A stretch of DNA of 64,000 nucleotides from Erythroxylum novogranatense. Its lineage: Eukaryota; Streptophyta; Magnoliopsida; Malpighiales; Erythroxylaceae. Shown here piece by piece: positions 55,666 to 64,000 of this stretch (its first letter is position 1; each line of letters starts with the position of its first letter). The stretch is from positions 22,909,300 through 22,973,299 of the forward strand of contig CM057231.1 of NCBI GenBank assembly GCA_029891385.1, read 5' to 3'. Under the pieces are notes generated by a model. The model had not been told where the DNA came from and did no database searches. It saw only the letters and a program-made list of their open reading frames with translations. The translations under genes and the position numbers were made by a program.

Positions 55666-58207
55666 TCAATATTAAATAATGATAATATAGGAGAGAACAA
55701 AGATAATAGATATAGGAAAGGTAGATTTAAGGAAACATAAGCAACTATAAAATTGTGCAACATATCCTTTTATAAATGGAGAGCTATAAACCAAGAGTCT
55801 TTGATTTACAAATTGTTATTTGTTTATGAATTTTTTCAATGCGATTGACGATACATGATGTAGTGAAATATGTCTTACTATATGTATGGCCAACATTAGT
55901 GTTTACAAACTTTCCAAGAACCTTGTTTCGGAATGGATTATCTAGATTGGAAATTGGTAAATTAGAGGTCTTTTCTAACCAATATTCATAGAAATAAATT
56001 ACAGAGGATTCTAATTTTTAATGATAAATAAAATATTCAATAAAGTTACAACAAAAACAACCAACTGCTACGTACAAAACATAGATATAAATTTATAAAA
56101 AAAAATTATCTCCGGCACTTATGCTCAGTAGGATTAGTCCCTTCTTCATAATGATATTGTTTATATCAAAATATGAAAGGTGTCAATGGTGCATCATATC
56201 TGAGTGTGAACAAACACCTCTAATGTTCTGCTTTATCTAGTACAATTGAACATCTTAATCCTCTTGCACCTTTTACTCCTCTTTAAGTGTTTGTTGGAGT
56301 TTCTCTACCACCACATTATCCTTTTTTTAACATCTATATGATCCTCCTCTGGTCCCTTTGAATGTCCTACAAAAGTTTTTGAATAGGTGGCTAATAAATA
56401 TTAATGTTTGCTAATGCCTCTTATTTAAAAAATTATGTTAGTTGATAAAAGGTCCTATCAACTTCATCTTCCATCCTTTAGTCATTAGAATTGAACTTAA
56501 TGCCTGTGTCAATATTTTAAACATAATTTCTGTTAACTACCTTAAAAATCCTTATACATCATATAGATTTAGTGCTAAAGTTAGGCATTGTATATGTAAT
56601 TTTCATCTAAGGGAGCATCTGACCCCCCTCCCCCCAAGTTCTCTGCTAGCTAGTTTATGTATGTCCCTGTATATATCACCTCCTCTTTTCTCATCCCCAT
56701 TATTTTTAAGTGGATTGTAAAATAGAAGCCAAATTGCAATGATGACCTTTCATAAAGCACCATAAATAAAATAAATCTCATAAATTCACCACTTCCATCC
56801 TATCCCTCATTCCAAAAATAGCATGTATAACTATGCAATACAAAAATTAAAAAAACTACTCATTTAATGTGAGAGGCATTAGTTTTTGTGAGATTATAAT
56901 CATAGCTTCCATGAGAAATTTTATGCAAGAACTCCTTGATAGTTTATAGATTGTCAGGGACACCAATTTTGGATTATTGACCACTAACAATTTGACACAG
57001 TTTAGGAAATAAAACATAATTCACACTAAAATTGAAGGTTGACATTGAGAATTCCTTACCAACAATCTAGAATGTAATACCATTAGGCTTTCCCATTCCC
57101 ATATTATATTTAAAGTTATCAAAAATTTGAGCGTGAATTCAATATAGGTATCTTGATAAATTTGAAAAAATCTGACACCCGATTTATAAACCATTTTATC
57201 TAATAATAAAACCAAAACTATTTATGCCAGTCATTATAACTAGATTAACCTATTTGATTCAAAACCCCTATTTTTAAGGATTTCATGCCTTGTCAATTTA
57301 CATTTATTGGAGAAATGAAGGAAAGGGTGTTTTGACTTTGATTATAGGCAGCCTTCAATGGTAGAATCATCCTTTCTTTCCATAACAGCCTGACGGTTAT
57401 TAGTTGCTAGTGTATTATTTTTGTTTGTCAACAAAATTTGCATTAAGAAATAAAGTTTTATCTAACGCTTGTCTAACTGTAAACACTAACATGGTTTACC
57501 CAAATAGGTATGTATTCAAGTCTTCTCACAATAAGTATGTCCCCTTTATATAGATGCCCATGCTTTTGGTGGTATATTAACAATAAGTAATTTTTTTAAG
57601 TTTAAAATGGTTGACCATACTATTGTGCACTAAGGAATGCCATACAATATGTATGTTTTCCCTAGTATTTACATTCCTTTTTTTTCAAATATATTGTTTG
57701 ATTTAGCTAATAATGGGTTTTATAATATGGAACACGATTAACCATACACATATGCACCAAAGTGTTTTTAGCAATACGTATGATGGAAAATGTTGGGTAT
57801 TGTCTTGTGTGTAACTATATGCCTCCAACTTTTTAATTGCATTGAAGTTGTCATTTATTGAATTTTTTAAGTTTATAATGTAAATTCCTTATGAATTAAT
57901 TTTCCCCTATTAGTCAAAGCTGGGGTTACATTAATAATTTTTGACCATATATCTTTCTTCTTACAAAAACCCTTTTTTTAAAAAATATATTCTTCATCAA
58001 GTTGTCAATTAACCTTAAGAATTTTTCCATGGTTATAGGAGAAATTTAGACATACTAATTGAGTTCCTATTTGGGAACTCAAGATAAAAATTGCTATTTT
58101 GTTGGAGTAAGTTTAACATGGTTTTTAAAATTAAAGGAAAATTTTTAATCATCTATAAGTAATTTGAAATGTGAACATCAATTTAATTGATGAACTAATG
58201 TGTATTA
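55666..58207. other. AT-rich region without recognised genes
   Basis: No LTR terminus, primer site or polypurine tract was seen. The longest plus frame (56442-56720, 92 codons) and a minus frame (57021-57215) carry no motif I know. A weak minus-strand reading around 56100-56400 is too broken to name. It may be old host or transposon sequence. Confidence 0.5.
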
Positions 58208-60301
58208 TGTTGGATCGGAAAAAGAAAACATGCTTTGTTTGAAAAAACGGTAGATTTCAAAACTTTTAAGAAATCATTACTTGCAGCAGAAGCAACAAAT
58301 CCAAATCAACATGCCAATCCATACATGATATGGTATAAGGATAATAAAATATAAACAAGATCAGGAGTATTACCGACTCATTCGCTACAGTTTTAAATCC
58401 TCGCTGCACTATCCTCTCCTTCTTCGTGTAACCAAATCCTTTGCCTTTGACTCTTTTTCTTTAGCAATCTACTTTCTCCTTGTTGTAGTATCCTCAACCA
58501 AATAGATTTACCACTTGTTTTTCAAGGACAATTAGGTTTACAAAATCCTTTGGTGGGAAAGGAGAAGAAATGTTTGGAGGAGATTTTCTTAGAAGAAGAA
58601 GAAGCAAAATTGAAACTCTTTCAATTGGTATTTTCGATTCTCTCTTTCATGAAAGGAGAGAAGGTGTAAAGAACATGCAAGAACTCTTTCTTGCCTACCA
58701 ATTTCGTATATGCATTGACGGAAGGAGAGAGAGGCATCAAATGCATCACTTCTTTCATTAATCACTCATAAAATAGCCAATAAATGAGATTATCTTCATT
58801 TATCTTTATGATGGCTATTTGAAAAGACCATAACCTAAAATTCAATACCCAATTTCAGTTTTGCCAAGAAGAAAGAAGGAAGACGGTCCATCTAATGTAC
58901 ATCTTTCATCTTTAATCTAATGAATGCAAATAGGTTACAAGCCAACATTAAAAGACAACCATTAAACCATTTAATGGTAAGTTCATAACTCCATTTAATG
59001 ATGATTAACCATAATAAAGACCATCTTTATTTAGCCTTTTAATGTCAAATGTGTGGTTACACATTTAACCTAGGAATAACCGAAATTGCTATCTTCTTCT
59101 TAAAAAAAATTGTTTTAATATAATTAATATAATTAATTACATTAAATCAAAAACCAAGCCCATTACTAAATGTACATTTGGGCTTCTTTAACTAGACCAA
59201 GCCCAAGATTCAATTATGGGCTTCTAATTAACCTCCATTTATATTTCTTACTTAGTTTGATAACCTTCCTTAAAGTCAAGTGGGGAATCTTATTGGACTT
59301 TGATAATTCAAGCTCCAATAAGCCCAGAATTAATTCAATCTCATTGGAATTAATTCTAGCTTATTAACTAAATGTCATTCCACTAAAGACAATTAGTTGA
59401 ACTCTTGAATTATTAAATATTATGAGAATATGTCCAATTGCAAACCCTATTTAGAACCTTATTATAGCCATCCGCACAACAAAGAGTAAAATTACCGTTT
59501 TGCCCTTATGTTGGTTTTTTCTTCTAGATCTCTCATTTTACTTTATATGGTGATTAACACATAAGATCTCATCTCAGTGTTAAGACTTGATGGGTAGCTA
59601 ATCCATCAAACTACTGGTGCCAGTTTAATCACAAATCTCCTTAAAACATCTAGAAGAGATGATAACACTATAAACTCTTTATTTTAGTGAATGTTCCCTG
59701 ATATATGTTTCAATTAATAATTCCAACATGCAGACACTGGATTAATACTCTGTAAAAATCCATTCCGATCATATCAAGAATTATAATAAAACATATATGA
59801 GTTCACCACTCATCAAGATTATGGTTCATAATAGGCAAATGCTTAAGTTGTATGTTTTAAGAATAAAGTAACGACCCACTTTATTCTTAAAAACATACTT
59901 GATTCCAGATTCATTTAATAGTGCCATTATCGATAATCAACTACTATCATGATATGAAACTCATCATTCCCTTAAGTAAACTCCTTTACTTATATGGAGA
60001 TAAATCGCAACACTACAGTCTAAACCATAATCAAGCGACCAACTTGATTATTCAACTGTGAATCAATTAATTCAGATTCTAATAATATACATGTTTCCCA
60101 TACATCTCTATGTATATGTATATTACTTACAAAAGAATCTTGGTATCTTATGACTAGATATATAATGCTCATATAGATAAAACCAAACTCTTTTGTTGTA
60201 TTAATAATAAATATTTTCATTACAAAACTGTAACTGAAAAAGATAAAGTTACATGTAAATACACTTGCTTTCTAGGGAACTATATTTACATAACTCCAAC
60301 A
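58208..60301 (-). mobile_element. 3' LTR of the minus-strand Copia, 2.09 kb
   Basis: On the minus strand it starts TGTTGGAGTTATG at 60301, directly after the polypurine tract. It ends TTTTCCGATCCAACA at 58208, judged from the TG/CA ends and the change in sequence character. The matching 5' LTR is outside the window, so the far end is an inference. A 63-codon frame at 58570 in a purine-rich stretch is probably chance. Confidence 0.7.
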
Positions 60302-60318
60302 ATCTCCCACTTTCCCTA
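60302..60318 (-). promoter_or_regulatory. Polypurine tract of the minus-strand Copia
   Basis: The minus strand reads TTAGGGAAAGTGGGAGATT before the LTR start. The pol stop codon overlaps its beginning. Confidence 0.85.
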
Positions 60319-60956
60319 AAACAAGTTTGACATATCCCTCATTCCCATCCCTTTTAGGTGACCCTCAAAGCACTTTTGAGTCAATGTCTTTGTGAACAGA
60401 TCAGCAAGGTTTTGCTCGGTGGGAATCTTTACCACATCCACTTCTCCACGTTGTATTATCTCCCTTATAAGATGATACTTTCGCTCAATGTGTTTGACAA
60501 CTTTTTGGTTCCGAGGTTCTTTAGAATTAGCCACTGCCCCACTATTATCACAATTAAGTGTAATGGCCTTTTCCGCCTCTGGAACTACCTCCAAATCATT
60601 TAGGAACTTCCGGAGCCAGACTGCTTCCTTTGCCGCTTCACAAGCAGCAGCATACTCAGCCTCCATAGTCGAATTAGCAATACAAGATTGCTTGACACTC
60701 CTCCAAACTATGGCTCCACCTCCTAAAGTAAATATAGAACCTGAAGTTGATTTCCTTGAATCAACATTTGATTGGAAATCAGAATCCGTATATCCTATAT
60801 GAATAAAATTACTTCCAGAGTAAACAAGCATTAAGTTCTTCGTCCTACGAAGATACTTAAGTATACACTTAACCGCAGTCCAATGCGTTCCTGGATTGGA
60901 CTAAAATCTGCTTACTAGTCCCATTGCGTAACAGATATCCGGTCCAGTGCACAGCA
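60316..60956 (-). pseudogene. Copia pol C-terminus with uninterrupted RNase H
   Basis: The open frame from 60831 down to the stop at 60316 (171 codons) covers the Copia RNase H domain. It reads GYTDSDFQSN (catalytic Asp), KSTSGSIFTLGGG, IVWRSVKQ, STMEAEYAAACEAAKEAVWL (catalytic Glu) and LNCDNSGAV (catalytic Asp), then RKYHLIREI and the tail TEQNLADLFTKTL, FEGHLKGMG. Upstream, 60832-60956 continues as LCTGPDICYAMGLVSRF, then a stop where Gln is usual, and SNPGTHWTAVKCILKYLRRT with one frame slip. No stop lies within RNase H itself. The domain alone has no known function; the element was cut by the downstream LTR insertion. Confidence 0.93.
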
Positions 60957-61059
60957 TGTTAAGTCAAAATGACTTTACATATATATGATTTTGATGAATA
61001 ATAAAGAAGTAGTAAAAGTAGAAGCAAAATAGGAAACAGATAGACGAAGAATAAAACAC

Positions 61060-61345
61060 AGACGCAGACGAAGTTAAAAATACAGACGAAAAAATACAGA
61101 CGCAGATTGAAAAACAGACGGAGAAGTAGATACACAGACGGAAGACAATATGCAGACGAAGACGCAGAAGCAAAGTAAAAAACAGACGTAGACGCAGACG
61201 CATATGCAAAGTAAAAAAATAGACGCAGATGCAGACGCAGACGCAGATGTAAAGTGAAAAATAGACGCAGACGCAAAGTAAAAAGCAGAAGCAGACACAA
61301 AGTGAAACGCAGACGTAAAGTGAAAAGTAGACGCAAAATTCAAAA
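61060..61345 (+). repeat. CAGACG hexamer minisatellite
   Basis: CAGACG and variants alternate with CAAAGTAAAAA-like spacers, and again at 61620-61800. Long antisense frames rich in Phe, Ser, Ala and Val across this region are translations of this repeat and are not genes. Confidence 0.9.
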
Positions 61346-62052
61346 GAAAACACAAGAGCAGTTTGAGTTAGTTACAGAACTCAACTGATTAACCGTTTCT
61401 TTCAAGATTCAAGATTCAAGATTCAAGATTCAAGAAGCAGTTACAGACGGAGACTATAAATATAAGAAGAAGTCAAAGATTGCAAAGTTAGCGAAAAAGA
61501 GATTATTATTGAACATTACGCGAACGAAAAGCTTTTGTGAGATTACTGTGCAAAATTAGCTGAGAGCTAGTTTTACTGTAACAAGTTTTCAATACTTTTG
61601 CAAGACAATATGCAAACGAAGACGCAGAAGCAAAGTAAAAAACAGACGCAGACGCAGACGCATATGCAATGTAAAAAAACAGACACAGACGCAGACGCAG
61701 ATGTAAAGTAAAAAACATACGCAGACACAAAGTAAAAAGCAGACGCAGATACAAAGTGAAACGCAGACGTAAAGTGAAAAGCAGACGCAAAATTCAAAAG
61801 AAAACACAAGAGTCAGTTTGAGTTAGTTACAGAACTCAACTGATTAACCGTTTCTTTCAAGATTCAAGAATTAAGAATCAAGAAGCAGTTACAGACGGAG
61901 ACTATAAATATAAGAAGAAGTCAAATATTGCAAAGTTAGCGAAAAAGAGATTATTGTTGAACATTACGCGAACGAAAAGCTTTTGTGAGATTACTGTGCA
62001 AAATTAGCTGAGAGCTAGTTTTACTGTAACAAGTTTTCAATACTTTTGCAAG
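61143..62052 (+). repeat. Tandem duplication in LTR (about 460 + 450 bp) carrying two TATA boxes
   Basis: Unit 1 (61143-61602) and unit 2 (61603-62052) both run from AAGACAATATGC to CAATACTTTTGCAAG. Each holds CAGACGC hexamer arrays, TTGAGTTAGTTACAGAACTC, CTATAAATATAAGAAGAAG (TATAAATA at 61455 and 61903) and GCGAACGAAAAGC. Unit 1 has a run of AAGATTC heptamers (61403-61435) that is decayed in unit 2. Confidence 0.93.
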
Positions 62053-62465
62053 AAAGTAGTACAGATAGCCTGTAGAGGCTAAAAGTGAAAGAATACTGAG
62101 TGTAGAGACCTGAAGAGGCTCGAAAAGAATACTTGTATGCGTTGAAGAGATAGTGAAATCTCATAAAGAACTCTGAGGACTGGACGTAACCCACGGTTTG
62201 GGGTGAACTAGGATAAAATCACTTTGTCAACTTTTCTCTACCCTATATCTCTTAAAGTTTAAAGTTTTGTTATTACTTAATTTTCGAAACAGGTTTTCAA
62301 ATTTTTGATTAACTTAAACGTACTGAAGTTTCTGTAAAAGAACTTGTTTTTAACGAAATAGTTTTTGGAAGAGTTTTCAAAAAGGGGAATACACAATTCA
62401 ACCCCCTTCTCGTGTATTCACTATCGTATTATTAGCATTATACTAACGTATGATTTACTTCAATT

Positions 62466-62475
62466 GGTATCAGAG
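62466..62475 (+). promoter_or_regulatory. Primer-binding site of the SIRE-like element
   Basis: TTGGTATCAGAGC at 62465-62477 lies 2 bp after the LTR end and matches the initiator tRNA-Met complement. Confidence 0.92.
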
Positions 62476-62519
62476 CTTGGTATCTAAAGATCACTGTAGC
62501 AAAGTGTGGATTAAAGATA

Positions 62520-64000
62520 ATGGCATAATCACATATATACATTGCAAAAGGTGCCTCAGTCACTAGACCTCCAGCATTCAACGGTGAAGATTATCACTAC
62601 TGGAAAGATAGAATGCGGTTGTTCATAGAATCTACTCATGTCGACCTTTGGGATGTAATAGAGAATGGACCATATACACCTGTAGACGAAGATGTAAATC
62701 TTATTCCACGGACCAGATGGACGACTGATCAAAAGGCGAGAATTCAGCTCAACTCTAAAGCGAAGTTTTTCCTGACGTGTGCCCTAAGCAGGAGTGAATA
62801 TGAAAAAGTTCACGGATGTGACACTGCGAAGGAGATCTGGGATACACTGTCCATCGCTCATGAAGGCACAAACCAAGTCAAAGAATCCAAGATAAGCATT
62901 CTTGTGCATTAGTACGAGCTTTTCAAGATGAAGGATGAAGAATCTATTGATCAAATGTTTGGAAGATTTCAAACAATTGTCAATGGATTGAAAGCTCTTG
63001 GAAGAACGTACAATAATCAAGATCACGTACGAAAGATTTTAAGAAGTCTTCCGAAGAGGTGGAGACCAAAAGTTACAGCGGTGCAGGAAGCAAAGGACTT
63101 GAGCGTGCTAAAGTTTGACGAGTTGCTTAGATCACTGAAGATTCATGAAGTAGAGCTCGATGCTGAAGACAAACCCAAACGGGACAAGTCAATTGCAGTA
63201 AAAGCCGGATAAAAGAACCACAAGACTCAAAGAAGGAGGAAGTCATCAAAAGCTTTAAAGATAGAAGAATCGAAGAATGATGACTCAAGCGAATCAGAAC
63301 AGGAGTCAAGTGATGAAGATGATGAATTATCGTTCATTTCTTGGAAGATAAGATAGATGTGGAAGAAGAAGTGCAAAGGAAGCCAACCCTTCAAGAGGAA
63401 TAGCAAAGATGGTGGCAAAACAGAAAGGACATCAATCATATTCTACGAGTGTAATCAACCCGGACACTACAAGTCCGAATGTCCTACTCTAAAGAAGAAA
63501 CCAAAGAAGAGTAGAGAAGGCAAGAAAAGCATGATGGTAACTTGGGAAGATCTACATTCATCAGAGTTAGATAAAATTCCGAGTCATCTGAGCATGCTAA
63601 TATCTGCCTAGTAGCCGAGGAAGAAAGTGATAAGTAGGTAACTACTGAATACGATAACTTGCATGAAGCCTATTCAGAATTATTAGAAGATTTTAATGCT
63701 ATTCTAAAACAGTACAAACTGTTAAAGAAGAAGTATGTAGAAAATCTTAAACATACAGATGAGATAGAGAGAGAAAATGCATGTTTAAAGAAACAACTAG
63801 AGGATAAAAAGAAAGTTGTAGATAGATCCGATGAAATAAATCAGTTAAAGCTTAGAATTAAAAGTCTTTCATCTGATTTAGCTTCATTCACTGAGAGTAC
63901 AAAGAGAATGAATGAGATGCTAGGAAAATGTAGACATCCGAGTGATAAAACCGGATTAGGGTTTTCGGATTATAAGTCTCATTATAATAAGAAGCCTCTT
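62520..64000 (+). pseudogene. SIRE-like Copia Gag, with nonsense codons, runs off the window
   Basis: The frame starts with ATG at 62520 (MA-stop-SHIYIAKGASVTRPPAF), then NGEDYHYWKDRMRLFIES, LNSKAKFFLTCALSRSEYEK and AKEIWDTL, the UBN2-type Gag core. KMKDEESIDQMFGRFQTIVN, GLKALGRTYNNQ and LRSLPKRW follow. The zinc knuckle is FYECNQPGHYKSEC, with Phe where the first Cys belongs. After HANICLVAEEESD a long Glu/Lys/Leu-rich heptad region begins, probably a coiled coil. Stops lie at 62526 (TAA), 62910 (TAG), 63210 (TAA), 63354 (TAG) and 63635 (TAG), and a one-base shift near 63574 falls in an AAAA run. From 63638 the frame is open to the edge. Gag normally packages the element RNA; this copy cannot make it whole. 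Confidence 0.9.

Larger units (their letters stand above)
58208..60956 (-). mobile_element. 3' part of a Ty1/Copia element (minus strand)
   Basis: It comprises a 3' LTR (58208-60301), a polypurine tract and the end of pol. It is cut at 60956 by the next element, whose LTR lies inside its pol; the rest should resume beyond the window. It is distinct from the Copia at 20785, since the LTR sequence is unrelated. Confidence 0.85.
60957..62462 (+). mobile_element. SIRE-like 5' LTR, 1506 bp, with internal duplication
   Basis: The ends TG...CA are set by the disrupted pol frame on the left and the primer site on the right. About 900 bp in the middle is a tandem duplication (see next entry). Downstream, CTTGTATGCGTTGAAGAG, GACTGGACGTAACCCACGG and CAACCCCCTTCTCGTGTATTC are typical of the R-U5 part of this Copia lineage. 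Confidence 0.85.
60957..64000 (+). mobile_element. Ty1/Copia element, SIRE/Maximus-like, 5' part
   Basis: The LTR starts TGTTAAGTCAAAATGAC at 60957 and ends TTTACTTCA at 62462. The iMet primer site and a Gag frame follow, continuing past the window edge. It inserted into the RNase H/RT region of the minus-strand Copia; the five bases before it (CAGCA, 60952-60956) are the expected target duplication, whose partner lies outside. Confidence 0.88.

Noticed and set aside
56442..56720. 92-codon plus frame as a possible small host gene
   Set aside because: No motif, no promoter context and ordinary intergenic composition; only its length speaks for it.
60959..61355. Three overlapping minus frames of 93-129 codons (and similar at 61506-61809)
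   Set aside because: They are antisense translations of the CAGACG/AAAGTAAAAA repeats in all three frames, with no domain.
1..64000. Host protein-coding genes, microRNA genes, or a defence or biosynthetic cluster
   Set aside because: Every interpretable coding piece belongs to Gypsy, Copia or LINE proteins. The remaining gaps (3479-4593, 36531-39189, 55666-58207) show no exon-like or motif-bearing sequence.

Overview
This window looks like gene-free plant nuclear DNA from a flowering plant; no species can be named. It is AT-rich and I could support no host gene, tRNA or rRNA. Almost everything recognisable is a long-terminal-repeat (LTR) retrotransposon or a piece of one. The plant assignment rests on initiator-tRNA-Met primer sites (TGGTATCAGAGC), chromovirus-type polypurine contexts (GAGGACGAAATTCTTTTAAG) and plant Copia Gag/Pol motifs. 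The layers are nested, as in pericentromeric or other heterochromatic DNA.

Left third (1-19,845). A duplicated low-copy segment (1-66 plus 2,897-3,478; 4,594-5,252) carries a 2.83 kb solo LTR (67-2,896, duplication CATTC) in one copy only. It is followed by a decayed minus-strand Ty3/Gypsy protease-RT (5,835-6,905) and two oppositely oriented pieces of a giant-LTR family, here called A (6,918-8,690 and 8,691-11,562). Then come a LINE fragment (11,628-11,842), a truncated relative of the first solo LTR (11,843-14,543), and an A element with a 4.5 kb 3' LTR but only about 0.5 kb between the LTRs (14,544-19,845).

Middle (19,846-39,189). A minus-strand LTR (here B2, 19,846-36,530) is split by two clean insertions. 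One is a full-length 9.55 kb Ty1/Copia element (20,785-30,339, duplication ATGGG) with 2.15 kb LTRs and a broken pol. The other is a 5.43 kb solo LTR of family A (30,437-35,867, duplication ATATT). About 2.6 kb of mostly unrecognised sequence follows.

Right third (39,190-64,000). A minus-strand Gypsy element B (39,190-55,432) contains an opposite-strand relative C (42,147-50,239, duplication CTCAG), whose 5' end is itself interrupted by minus-strand LTR pieces (43,192-46,215). After 2.8 kb without recognisable content comes the 3' end of a minus-strand Copia with an open RNase H frame (58,208-60,956). A plus-strand SIRE/Maximus-like Copia starts at 60,957 and runs off the window.

No intact, self-sufficient element is visible. 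The most interesting observations are four: an LTR segment that differs between relatives and is often built of short perfect palindromes; a giant-LTR, tiny-interior family; splice-donor-like motifs at matching places in many LTRs; and an LTR whose TATA region has been tandemly duplicated. None proves a new system. Copy-number searches, small-RNA data and RNA-seq would decide them.
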